NCBI GenBank assembly: GCA_003280725.1
Contig: QCED01000002.1
Location: 60,994 to 124,993, forward strand
Direction: 5' to 3'
DNA length: 64,000 bases
Source of the DNA: Prochlorococcus sp. AG-355-M18
GTDB taxonomy: Bacteria > Cyanobacteriota > Cyanobacteriia > PCC-6307 > Cyanobiaceae
The notes beneath the pieces were generated by a model. It saw nothing but the letters and a program-made list of their open reading frames with translations, did not search any database and was not told the DNA's origin. A program made the position numbers and the translations under genes. The number at the start of each line of letters is the position of its first letter. The first letter of the stretch is position 1. This document shows, one piece after another, positions 11,117 through 20,117 of this stretch.

Positions 11117-12400
11117 ATGTCAAAAGAAAATATGCCAGATGTTCTTGTTTTGGGTGCAGGGCCTGCAGGCATGGCTATTGCCTCAGCTTTAGGGAAGGAA
11201 AAATTAGATGTTGAAGTGCTTTCTCCAAATGGACCAGATGAACCTTGGCCAAATACATATGGCATTTGGGGGAAAGAAGTTGATCAACTTGGGCTTCAGG
11301 ATTTACTTGAATATAGATGGAAGAATACAGTAAGTTTTTTTGGGCATGGCGCTTTAGAAGAGCAGGACGACGAGAATAAAGCCACGGAACATTCACTCGA
11401 TTATGGACTATTTGATAAGAAGAAACTCCACAATTATTGGTTTAACGAATGCAATAAGTCTTTTATTAAATGGCATCAAGGCTTTGCAAACAAAATACAT
11501 TTTGAAAAATACAAAAGTACAGTAACTACAAAAGATGGCAAAACTTACTCTGCAAGATTAGTAGTAGATGCAACAGGGTATGATCCTGTTTTTCTTAAAT
11601 TAAAATCCTGTGGCCCCTTAGCAGTCCAAACTTGTTATGGGATAGTAGGTAATTTTAGTAAACCTCCACTAAAGAAAGGGCAGTTTGTATTAATGGACTA
11701 TAGAAATGATCATCTCAACGATGAGCAAAAAAAAGAACCGCCAACTTTTCTTTATGCCATGGATATGGGGAATGGGAAATATTTTCTTGAAGAGACATCT
11801 CTTGGTTTGGTAAATCCTCTAACAATGGAAAATTTAAAAGAGAGACTAGAGAAGAGGCTTTCTTATCGAAATATATCAATCACAAGCATGCAGCACGAAG
11901 AGCTTGGCTTATTTCTTCCTATGAATATGCCAATCCCAGATTTCAAACAACAAATACTTGGATATGGTGGTGCTGCTTCAATGGTACATCCTGCATCTGG
12001 ATATTTAATTGGTAATGTTTTAAGAAGAGCTCCACTCGTCGCCAAGGCAGTCTCAGAAGCAATTAAAAACAAAAATCTAAGTACCTATCATATTGCTAGA
12101 AGAGGTTGGGAAACTTTATGGTCAAAAGAATTAATTAGGAAGAAATCACTTTACCAATTTGGATTAGAAAAACTCATGAGGTTTGACGAGAAACTATTGA
12201 GAGAATTTTTTGGCAGTTTTTTCCAACTACCTAAAAATCAATGGTATGGTTTTCTAACTGATACTCTTTCTTTAAAAGAGATTGTATATGCGATGTGCGT
12301 AATGTTTATAAAGGCTCCGTGGAGTGTAAAGAAAGGTCTTATGATTATGCATGGTAGAGAATTTAAAATGTTACTTAGGATAATATTTCCAAACTTTTAG
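11117..12400 (+). CDS. crtL: Lycopene cyclase (CrtL family; probably the CrtL-e-type paralogue)
   Basis: DVLVLGAGPAGMAIASALGKEKLDVEVLSPNGPDEPWPNTYGIWGKEVD; FLYAMDMGNGKYFLEETSL; HPASGYLIGNVLRRAP. CrtL-e assignment rests on recalled MED4 gene order (pcb then crtL2), not on alignment. Confidence 0.88.
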   Translation: MSKENMPDVLVLGAGPAGMAIASALGKEKLDVEVLSPNGPDEPWPNTYGIWGKEVDQLGLQDLLEYRWKNTVSFFGHGALEEQDDENKATEHSLDYGLFDKKKLHNYWFNECNKSFIKWHQGFANKIHFEKYKSTVTTKDGKTYSARLVVDATGYDPVFLKLKSCGPLAVQTCYGIVGNFSKPPLKKGQFVLMDYRNDHLNDEQKKEPPTFLYAMDMGNGKYFLEETSLGLVNPLTMENLKERLEKRLSYRNISITSMQHEELGLFLPMNMPIPDFKQQILGYGGAASMVHPASGYLIGNVLRRAPLVAKAVSEAIKNKNLSTYHIARRGWETLWSKELIRKKSLYQFGLEKLMRFDEKLLREFFGSFFQLPKNQWYGFLTDTLSLKEIVYAMCVMFIKAPWSVKKGLMIMHGREFKMLLRIIFPNF

Positions 12401-12406
12401 TTAAAA

Positions 12407-13114
12407 ATGAGAACCATATTAATAAGTGGAGCCAGTAGAGGTATTGGACTAAATATTGCACATAAAGAATTAAAAGAAGGCAATAGAATTAGTGTTGGCA
12501 TAAGAGATTTAGAATCATTAAAAGGAAGCGCTATTGATCCAAGAAAATGGCCAGAAGGGAAAATTATAATCAATCACTATGATGCATTAAAGAAAGTTAC
12601 AGCCGAAAATTGGATAAAAAATACCTTAGATGAATTTGGGGGATTTGATTCAGTAATAAATTGTTCTGGAGTATTATCAAAAGTTCCTTTCCTATACAAA
12701 GATGGTGATGAAGAAGATATTTTAAATACATTAAATATCAATTTTTTGGCAATTTGGAATTTATGTAGGCTTTCTTGGAATCATTTATCTAACTCAGGCA
12801 GAGGAAGAATTATTGTTTTAGTTTCAATGAGTGGGAAAAGATCTAAAGGCGATTTAGCTGCTTATTCTTCTTCAAAGTTTGCTTTGATGGGATTATGCCA
12901 AACGATGAAAAATAAAGGTTGGGATAAAAATATAAGGGTTTCAGCAATTTGCCCAAGTTGGGTTAATACAAAAATGGCCCAAAATATCTCTTCCTTAGAC
13001 AAATCAAGCATGACACAACCTGAAGATATTGCTGAAATCTGCTCAACTATTCTGAAGTTACCTACCCAATCAGTTCCATTTGAAATTGCCTTAAATTGTA
13101 ATTATGAAATTTAA
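12407..13114 (+). CDS. Short-chain dehydrogenase/reductase
   Basis: RTILISGASRGIGLNIA, INCSGVL, YSSSKFALMGLCQTM. Confidence 0.9.
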   Translation: MRTILISGASRGIGLNIAHKELKEGNRISVGIRDLESLKGSAIDPRKWPEGKIIINHYDALKKVTAENWIKNTLDEFGGFDSVINCSGVLSKVPFLYKDGDEEDILNTLNINFLAIWNLCRLSWNHLSNSGRGRIIVLVSMSGKRSKGDLAAYSSSKFALMGLCQTMKNKGWDKNIRVSAICPSWVNTKMAQNISSLDKSSMTQPEDIAEICSTILKLPTQSVPFEIALNCNYEI

Positions 13115-13653
13115 TCTAAATTGAAAATCAAGTAAGCCATTGAAAGCATTGCAATTGCAATAAATAAACCTTTTATTCGATTAGTTAACAATGAAAAAAG
13201 AGATAAATCTTCAGAAAAGTATCCGCCAAAACTACCTGTAATAAATAATATAACCATTGGTAGAGATGCCATTCCGAAAGAATAAGATATAGATTTTACA
13301 AATCCAAAATTTAAATAATTAAAAATAAAGGAACTTAATGAAAACAATAAAAAAGATGCAAATAGAGTAATGGAAACTTCAGCATCTAAAGTGTGAGGTA
13401 AGCTTCCCTTTAATTCAAATTGCTTTTTACATTCTCTAATTTGTCTATTAGAAAGCTTTAAATAGCCAGTTTCGGGAATTCTTTGCGACTTATATTTTCT
13501 TAGTAATCTTGCTTCAAGAGTTTCTGGCTCCTTTGTCATAATTGATGTTAATAATTCATCTGGCTTTAATTTCTTAATTTTCTTTTCAAGATTATCCGTT
13601 TTCCCAATCCTATAAAGGTCTCCTACTCTAATAAGGTAAACATATCCCGACAT
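13111..13653 (-). CDS. GIY-YIG/T5orf172-like N-terminal domain fused to C-terminal transmembrane segments
   Basis: N-term MSGYVYLIRVGDLYRIGKTDNLEKKIKKLKPDEL...ETLEARLLRKYKSQRIPETGYLKLS resembles T5orf172/MUG113; C-term has several hydrophobic helices. Confidence 0.6.
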   Translation of the reverse strand: MSGYVYLIRVGDLYRIGKTDNLEKKIKKLKPDELLTSIMTKEPETLEARLLRKYKSQRIPETGYLKLSNRQIRECKKQFELKGSLPHTLDAEVSITLFASFLLFSLSSFIFNYLNFGFVKSISYSFGMASLPMVILFITGSFGGYFSEDLSLFSLLTNRIKGLFIAIAMLSMAYLIFNLD

Positions 13654-13727
13654 TTGCGTTGTAAAATTAATACTGTTCCTACTTAGATAATACTAAAAGA
13701 ATTAAGGAAATTAAAAGTTTTTACAAT

Positions 13728-14387
13728 ATGAAAAACGATATTTTATATTCATTTCGAAGATGTCCATATGCAATGCGTGCAAGATGGGCCCTATTAATTT
13801 GTGAAATAAAAGTTGAGATAAGAGAAATTGAGTTAAAAAATAAACCTCTAGATTTTTTAAATAATTCAAAGACTAAAACGGTTCCAATACTCATAAAAAA
13901 AAATAGTGAAGTTATTGAAGAAAGTCTTGATATTATCCTGTGGGCTTGCTCAGAGTCAAAAAAGGAAAACATCAAATTAATTTGTTTTCCTGAGAACAAA
14001 AAGGTCGATATTTTTAAAATAATTAATGAAAACGATAATGAATTCAAATATCATTTAGATCGATTTAAATATGCCACAAGATATCAGAATAGTGATGAAG
14101 AATTTCATTTCACAAATGCGATTAAATTTATAAAAAGATGGAACGAACTTCTAGCAGAAAACAAATACTTTTTTGGAGATAGCCCCACAATCGCTGATTG
14201 GTCTATTTGGCCTTTTGTAAGACAATTTAAAATCGCATGTGAAAGTCAAAAAAGAAAAAATTATTTTGAATCTTCAATAAAAAACTGGTTAGATTCTTTT
14301 GAGAAAACTAGAGAATTTAAATCCTTGATGTATAAATACGAATTATGGGAACCATATTCTAGAAAGAATTATTTCCCATCTAATTAA
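13728..14387 (+). CDS. Glutathione S-transferase-like protein
   Basis: DILYSFRRCPYAMRARWALLICEIKVEIREIELKNKP...KTVPIL; GST N-terminal thioredoxin fold; FFGDSPTIADWSIWPFVRQF in the C-term domain. Confidence 0.83.
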   Translation: MKNDILYSFRRCPYAMRARWALLICEIKVEIREIELKNKPLDFLNNSKTKTVPILIKKNSEVIEESLDIILWACSESKKENIKLICFPENKKVDIFKIINENDNEFKYHLDRFKYATRYQNSDEEFHFTNAIKFIKRWNELLAENKYFFGDSPTIADWSIWPFVRQFKIACESQKRKNYFESSIKNWLDSFEKTREFKSLMYKYELWEPYSRKNYFPSN

Positions 14388-14641
14388 CTTTCTAACAACT
14401 TCCTTTTCTCAATTATTCTTGCTAACTCTAAAAAATATCCTGCAGTTCTAAATTTGCCTATATTTTTTTCCTTAAAATCAAGATCGCTTCTGATCTCTGC
14501 AGTCTCCGCCATAAGCAAATCTAAATCATTTGATCCAAGGCTATACAATTCTCCAAGTTCGATTTCCCTTCCGAGTAAATGACTCCTAAACCACTTGCCT
14601 TTATTCTCTTGAGGTGGAATATCGTAGGGAGTAAATGACAT
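14384..14641 (-). CDS. Conserved cyanobacterial hypothetical protein
   Basis: 85-aa ORF with gene-like composition, tightly convergent with the GST-like gene. Confidence 0.65.
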   Translation of the reverse strand: MSFTPYDIPPQENKGKWFRSHLLGREIELGELYSLGSNDLDLLMAETAEIRSDLDFKEKNIGKFRTAGYFLELARIIEKRKLLES

Positions 14642-14677
14642 TAAAATAAAATTTAAGCTTTTACCATTCTAGGGTTA

Positions 14678-16066
14678 TTATTGAAACTTTTTCATCTCTA
14701 CTTTATTAAAAATCAATGCAATAAAAAAAATTGCGAATGTAATTAGGGCACAAATTTCTGTCCAATAATCTAAACCAATTTTAGAAATCATTAATGGTGC
14801 AAGAACTGTGAATAGTCCCCCAGAAAGAATTAACTGAGCGAATAGCTGTTTTGAAGTAAAAATTGGTAATGTCTTAGAAATATTTTTAGGATCTGCAAGC
14901 CTTAAAAGAAGTAAGCCAGAAGCTACTACACCTGTAGAATTGCCAAACTCTATCAAACTTTTTTCAAACCAATAATCATCAAAAATAAAGTATGCAAAAT
15001 AAGCAATGCAGATTAAATTCCAAAATAAACCAAAAATAGTAAAAACTAAAATAAGTATCCAATTATCAAAAACAACTGCAATATCTAAACTCGCCATAGC
15101 TGTAAAAATCAATAAGTCTGTGGATAAAATACCAATCTCCCTTTGCAAAATATTTGAAATAAATTCTGTATTTTTAGTTTTCTCTAAAATATATCTAATA
15201 AGGAGCGAACCTATAAGGATAAAAGGGAATACTGGTAGTGAAAAAATAATTTCCTTTGAAAAATCACCAAAAGAACTTGAAATATACCTTAAAAATTTTA
15301 GTAGCAAAACACCAAAAGAAATTGCCAAACCGGAGAATCCAAGATTTAACATAAAAATTCTTATATCTGATAAAATTCCTATCTTATTTTTTTCCTTAAG
15401 AGTATCTTTTTGTTCAAGAATTTCCTCAGTATCTGAAAGACCTAAAGTTCTACCAAGAAAAATAAATATGCTACCCAATATTGAAGAGGATAAAAGACCC
15501 ATTGTTGCCATTGCTAAACCAAGATCTAAACCATTTGGGAAACCTAGTTTATTAAAACTTTCACCGATTATTGATGCAGCTCCATGACCACCCTCAAAAC
15601 CTACCTCTATTAAACATCCCATTAGAGGATTTGCATCCATAGATGGAGGCAGAAAATATTTAACAACAAGGCCACCGACAAAAAATTGTCCGAAGCCTAA
15701 TGAAAGAGCTAATAGAAATTGATTAAAAATTGGTTTAACTAAACCATTTATATTTGGGATAGGTCTCCCCATCATTAAAGTTGCGAAGACTAATGATAAA
15801 AGAGGAGTTGGAAAATTACTCCAAACATTGATTGTTTCTTTTGGCAAAAAGTGTATTGCTCCAAATGGACCTATAGATATACCTAAAATTCCTGATATAA
15901 CTGCTATCGGTAATCCAAATCTCTCGAGTTGAACAGCTAGTTTAAATTTTCTCCCAAAAATCAACAAAAAAAATATAATTAATAATCCCAAAAAACTTAT
16001 GAATAGAGAATTTGAAAAAATATCTTTATTCTGTATCGAAAAAATATTCAATGATTTCAAAAACAT
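14678..16066 (-). CDS. Sodium/glutamate symporter-like (GltS family)
   Basis: Polytopic; GLPIAVISGILGISIGPFG, GCLIEVGFEGGHGAASIIGESFNKLGFPNGLDLGLAMATMGLLSSSILG (GltS signature). Confidence 0.83.
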   Translation of the reverse strand: MFLKSLNIFSIQNKDIFSNSLFISFLGLLIIFFLLIFGRKFKLAVQLERFGLPIAVISGILGISIGPFGAIHFLPKETINVWSNFPTPLLSLVFATLMMGRPIPNINGLVKPIFNQFLLALSLGFGQFFVGGLVVKYFLPPSMDANPLMGCLIEVGFEGGHGAASIIGESFNKLGFPNGLDLGLAMATMGLLSSSILGSIFIFLGRTLGLSDTEEILEQKDTLKEKNKIGILSDIRIFMLNLGFSGLAISFGVLLLKFLRYISSSFGDFSKEIIFSLPVFPFILIGSLLIRYILEKTKNTEFISNILQREIGILSTDLLIFTAMASLDIAVVFDNWILILVFTIFGLFWNLICIAYFAYFIFDDYWFEKSLIEFGNSTGVVASGLLLLRLADPKNISKTLPIFTSKQLFAQLILSGGLFTVLAPLMISKIGLDYWTEICALITFAIFFIALIFNKVEMKKFQ

Positions 16067-16112
16067 ATAATTCTAAATCTAAATTAATAAACAAAATTTT
16101 TCAAATAAAAAA

Positions 16113-16131
16113 GGCTCTTATAACAAGAGCC
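16113..16131 (-). terminator. Rho-independent terminator downstream of pcb
   Basis: On the - strand GGCTCTT-GTTAT-AAGAGCC followed by TTTTTTATTTG: 7-bp perfect stem, 5-nt loop, T-tract, about 30 bp after the pcb stop. Confidence 0.85.
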
Positions 16132-16159
16132 TTTTGATATTGGTAATAAAATTTGAAAA

Positions 16160-17218
16160 TTAATCTTTAAGAGTAACTGTTGCACTATCAATATTACTGA
16201 TAGCATTTGTAACTCTCTTGAAATCAAAGCCTAGTGCTCTTAAAGCGTGCCATAGATGACCTTGAATGAAGAAGAATCCAAAATAGTAATGAACATTAGC
16301 TAACCATGCCCTTGAGGTGTACTCACCATCAGGAAGATCAACAGTATCTACCCAATAAGGAGAAATACTGAACTTCAGTTCAAGTGGTTCACCGAAAAAT
16401 TCAGTTGGATAAACTGTTGTGTTAGCTGCACTCCAGAAGGCTGCAATAATAGCCATCCAGCCTATTCCAGCTAGTGACCATGAAAGAACAGCTTCTGCCG
16501 AGAGAAGTCCTTTACCTTTAAATTTGGTATATTCACCAACTTGCTTAGTAGCAATATGCCAAGCACCACCAGTGATCTCAACGAAAGCAAGAAAAGCATG
16601 ACCCCCCATCACTTCTTCAAGACTATCAATAGTCAAAAAGTCTGTTTGGTGATTCCAAATTTTGGCCAAATTTAATTCATACTCAACCTGTCTTACAGAA
16701 CCAATAGCTGGATCATAAATTCCATGAACCCTTGCCCATTCAACAAAAGCGATAACTGCAAAACCAAGAATAATTAGATGGTGACCAAGAATAAATGTCA
16801 ATTTGTCTGGATTATCCCATTCAATATTGAATTTTCTAGCTCTTGCTATATCAGAGTCTTCTAGATTTCCGGGAAGAAGTAAAGAGTGTAAAAGTCCGCC
16901 TGCTGCTAAAACCATAGAAGAAACTAAGTGAACTATTGCTATCGCTAGAACAGGTTTAGTATCTCCCATCGCAACGCCATTAGCATCAAACCCTATTCCA
17001 AGAGTTGCTAAATGAGGAAGAACGATTAAAGGTTGATGACCCATTGGGACGCTGGGGTCAAATCGTGAAAGTTCAAAAAGGGTGAATGCACCCGCCCAGA
17101 AAACAATTAATCCTGCATGAGCTACATGAGCAGCAATGAATTTTCCTGAGCGATTTGCTACACCTGAATTACCAGCCCACCATCCGTAGGTAGTATCTGG
17201 ATTTCCATAGGTTTGCAT
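16160..17218 (-). CDS. pcb: Prochlorophyte chlorophyll a/b-binding light-harvesting protein (Pcb; IsiA/CP43 family)
   Basis: [76 protein letters not shown]; six-TM CP43-like antenna without the large lumenal loop. Confidence 0.96.
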   Translation of the reverse strand: MQTYGNPDTTYGWWAGNSGVANRSGKFIAAHVAHAGLIVFWAGAFTLFELSRFDPSVPMGHQPLIVLPHLATLGIGFDANGVAMGDTKPVLAIAIVHLVSSMVLAAGGLLHSLLLPGNLEDSDIARARKFNIEWDNPDKLTFILGHHLIILGFAVIAFVEWARVHGIYDPAIGSVRQVEYELNLAKIWNHQTDFLTIDSLEEVMGGHAFLAFVEITGGAWHIATKQVGEYTKFKGKGLLSAEAVLSWSLAGIGWMAIIAAFWSAANTTVYPTEFFGEPLELKFSISPYWVDTVDLPDGEYTSRAWLANVHYYFGFFFIQGHLWHALRALGFDFKRVTNAISNIDSATVTLKD

Positions 17219-17400
17219 TTAGGAATTGATTAGCTTAAACGTTTTGAGAATACTTTATATTTCACCAAACAGTTGAATTCATAACAAAATTGTAAAGGTT
17301 AGTAATCCTAATTATTACCAAACAAGAAATCTTCATAAGGCAATCCAATAGCAAAAAAGGTAGATTTAATAAAGAAAAATTATTCTTAGAGATATAGGCT

Positions 17401-17535
17401 ATGTCAAATAAACCAGTATTTTTAGATTCAAAAAAGTTAAATAAATTTCATTTTGCTGACATTAAACGATTTTTTGTTTCATTAAACCACGATGGTTGTT
17501 GCCTCATTTTCAAACAATTATTAAATATAGAATAA
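17401..17535 (+). CDS. Candidate small protein (44 aa), not in ORF track
   Basis: ATG...TAA ORF: MSNKPVFLDSKKLNKFHFADIKRFFVSLNHDGCCLIFKQLLNIE, in the pcb-upstream intergenic region. Confidence 0.35.
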   Translation: MSNKPVFLDSKKLNKFHFADIKRFFVSLNHDGCCLIFKQLLNIE

Positions 17536-17548
17536 GACATCTTATATT

Positions 17549-17725
17549 ATGACTACTTATCAAGATTCTTCTAGAAAATTTTCACTAGAAATGAAATCTG
17601 AAGTTCATTACAAAAAGGCGGCAAAATCCTACAGAAAATCAAAACAATATATAAATATGATTAACTTATATCCAACTTTGCAAAACACTCTGATTGATTG
17701 TAAGGATGAGAATCTAATCGAATAG
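17549..17725 (+). CDS. Candidate small basic protein (58 aa), not in ORF track
   Basis: ATG...TAG ORF: MTTYQDSSRKFSLEMKSEVHYKKAAKSYRKSKQYINMINLYPTLQNTLIDCKDENLIE. Confidence 0.45.
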   Translation: MTTYQDSSRKFSLEMKSEVHYKKAAKSYRKSKQYINMINLYPTLQNTLIDCKDENLIE

Positions 17726-17774
17726 GGACATTATAAATTTTTTAAATATAATCTTCAAAAAAAATATATCTTTT

Positions 17775-18008
17775 TTAAGCTGCAATATTATATTTTTCTT
17801 CAAAATAAAATTTATTGATTATTTTTCTACACATTTTTATATTATAAAGCGCTTTAGGGTTCCAAGGTTTTTTCTGACCTAGTGGAGAACTTTTCCAATG
17901 AATTCCAGGCTTTAGTATTCCATTTTCACGTAAAAAAGAGAGTTTGATTTCAGTTATTCCTAATTTTTCAGCGGTCAACTCAGATGAGCTCCATTCAACC
18001 CCTAACAT
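17775..18008 (-). CDS. Small hypothetical protein with possible HTH/excisionase-like fold
   Basis: 77 aa: MLGVEWSSSELTAEKLGITEIKLSFLRENGILKPGIHWKSS... resembles a short MerR/excisionase-type helix-turn-helix; weak by eye. Confidence 0.5.
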   Translation of the reverse strand: MLGVEWSSSELTAEKLGITEIKLSFLRENGILKPGIHWKSSPLGQKKPWNPKALYNIKMCRKIINKFYFEEKYNIAA

Positions 18009-18143
18009 TGAATTAAGTAAATATTATTAATCCTTGATAACGTTAATTTTATTTTTTTGAAAGGGGTAAAACTTTTAAATAATTATTAAGTAACAAAATC
18101 CAAGTATTTATAAGGAAAAGAGATTTGAAAGATTCATATCAAA

Positions 18144-18443
18144 TTAAGAAATGTTAAATAAAGAATCTTCATTAATGAATATCTCATCAATACCTTCTTC
18201 TTTCTTGCTGGATTTATAGTCAAAATAATCTTCAGTAATCGATTGAAGCTTTGGAAGATTGATCCACCCCTCGCACCAATTTCCACTATTTATTAATTCT
18301 TCGTACGTAGCTGTTAAGTTAATCTCAGAATCAAGTACAGAAACCATCAAAAAAATAATATGTCCTTTTTCTTTAGTCTCATTTACCAAAACAAAATGTC
18401 TTAATCCGTTTATAGGTTTAATAGAAGTCCAGTAATTTTCCAT
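18144..18443 (-). CDS. Conserved hypothetical protein
   Basis: 99 aa, YWTSIKPINGLRHFVLVNETKEKGHIIFLMVSVLDSE...; gene-like, between small ORFs downstream of hisS. Confidence 0.65.
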   Translation of the reverse strand: MENYWTSIKPINGLRHFVLVNETKEKGHIIFLMVSVLDSEINLTATYEELINSGNWCEGWINLPKLQSITEDYFDYKSSKKEEGIDEIFINEDSLFNIS

Positions 18444-18445
18444 AA

Positions 18446-18739
18446 TTATTTTTTCTTAATGTTCTCTTGAAAATTTTCTCTTGATATCTTTTTATATTCT
18501 TTTCTAATTTCTTCTAATAAAATTTTTCTTCTATCCATATAGTTAACAGAATCTTGTTTTGATAAGTTATATCTTTCCTTTTTAGTTAAATTCATCCAAT
18601 TATTAAGATTCTTCTTATTGAAAGTTGTTATTTTTTTAGGCTTAAAAACTTTTTGTTTTCTATTTAATTTAAGAAAATTTCTTAAATAAAAAAAAATAAA
18701 CATTAAAACAAAAATTATCGCTATCTTGAAGAACATCAC
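18446..18739 (-). CDS. Small membrane-anchored hypothetical protein
   Basis: N-terminal TM (FFKIAIIFVLMFIFFYLRNFL) then Lys-rich tail; 4-bp overlap with the hisS stop. Confidence 0.6.
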   Translation of the reverse strand: MMFFKIAIIFVLMFIFFYLRNFLKLNRKQKVFKPKKITTFNKKNLNNWMNLTKKERYNLSKQDSVNYMDRRKILLEEIRKEYKKISRENFQENIKKK

Positions 18740-20019
18740 TTTAAAAGTAAGTTATTGTTTATCCACTTTTCTAATTTAATATCATTCTCAAAAGATATAA
18801 CCTCTTCTTCATTCCCATTACCTGATTGATCAAAGAGCCTAATAATAAATTCTCCATTAACTGCCTCATCATCACCAATAACAATTATACTCTTAGATTT
18901 TAGTTTATTTGCCTTTCTAAATTGTTTAGAGAATGAGGCTCCGCTTAAATCTAACTCAACTAACAAATCATAATTTCTTAATTTTCTTGATAAATCCATT
19001 GCTAATGTTTCAGCAATTAAGCCTTGATTAATGATATAAATATCAGTATTTCTTGGAGTTTCAAGCTCTTTTCCTGCGAGTAAAATTAATCTTTCTAAAC
19101 CAATAGCGAAACCAATTGCAGGGGTATTTGGCCCTCCCATTTGTTTAATTAAATCGTCGTATCTTCCTCCTCCGCAAACTGTAGCTTGGGAGCCTAGAGC
19201 CCCACTAGTAATTTCAAAAGCTGTATGGGTGTAGTAATCTAAACCTCTCACAAGATTAAAATTTTCTACATAAGGTATTTTTAAGAACTCTAAATTTTTT
19301 TTTAAGTTTGAATATCTTTTATGATTTTTTTCAGATAAAAAATTAAATAATTTTGGGGCATTCTCTAGAGCTTTTTGTGTTTGAATATTCTTAGAGTCCA
19401 AAATCCTTAAGGGATTTTTAGTAATCCTGTTCTGAGAATCTAAATCCAGAGAATTTTTATTTATTTCTAGCCATTTTAAAAAGGATTTTTGAAAATTTAA
19501 TCTATCATTAAGATCTCCCAAAGTATTTATTTCAAGATTAAGTTCTTTTATTCCTAATTTACCCAAGATATCCCAAGCTAAAGCAATAATCTCAACATCA
19601 CTTCTAACTGAATCGTATCCTAAAAACTCAACACCTAACTGATGAAACTGTCTTTGCCTACCTGCTTGCGGTCTTTCATATCGAAACATAGGCCCCATGT
19701 ACCAAAGTTTCTGAAGAGGATGATTGGACAATATTCCATTTTGTATTAACGCTCTTGCAACGGAGGCGGTTCCTTCAGGCCTAAGAGTGCAGGATCTCTC
19801 CCCTCTATCAATAAATGTATACATTTCCTTACTGACAACATCTGTTCCTTCACCAATTCCTCTTATGAATAATTCGGTCATTTCAAGTATTGGCGTTCTT
19901 ATTTCATTAATAGATGCTCTTGCAAGCTGCTCTAATACAATTTTCTCAACGTTTTGCCACTTTATTAATTGATCAGGCAGCAAATCTACCGTTCCTCTAA
20001 GATTTTTTAAGTTATTCAA
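18736..20019 (-). CDS. hisS: Histidyl-tRNA synthetase
   Basis: LRGTVDLLPDQLIKWQ, LRPEGTASVARA, MFRYERPQAGRQRQFHQLGVE, GLDYYTHTAFE. Confidence 0.96.
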   Translation of the reverse strand: MNNLKNLRGTVDLLPDQLIKWQNVEKIVLEQLARASINEIRTPILEMTELFIRGIGEGTDVVSKEMYTFIDRGERSCTLRPEGTASVARALIQNGILSNHPLQKLWYMGPMFRYERPQAGRQRQFHQLGVEFLGYDSVRSDVEIIALAWDILGKLGIKELNLEINTLGDLNDRLNFQKSFLKWLEINKNSLDLDSQNRITKNPLRILDSKNIQTQKALENAPKLFNFLSEKNHKRYSNLKKNLEFLKIPYVENFNLVRGLDYYTHTAFEITSGALGSQATVCGGGRYDDLIKQMGGPNTPAIGFAIGLERLILLAGKELETPRNTDIYIINQGLIAETLAMDLSRKLRNYDLLVELDLSGASFSKQFRKANKLKSKSIIVIGDDEAVNGEFIIRLFDQSGNGNEEEVISFENDIKLEKWINNNLLLK

Positions 20020-20117
20020 GGTTCTAGAAAATAATTCAAAATTTTTAATTCAAGAAGAAGTTAATCTTTAATTGGTTGTTTTGTGGGACAATTTTAATCT
20101 AACATTTAGAAAAACTA

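Noticed and set aside
11043-11117. 24-aa leader-like ORF ahead of crtL (MKNIILGSEVIICSINFFNHKIYI)
   Set aside because: Too short and compositionally unremarkable; no attenuator-type hairpin seen.
15006-15587. 193-aa ORF antisense to the gltS-like gene
   Set aside because: Entirely within a well-supported gene on the other strand; composition looks like a shadow frame of hydrophobic codons.
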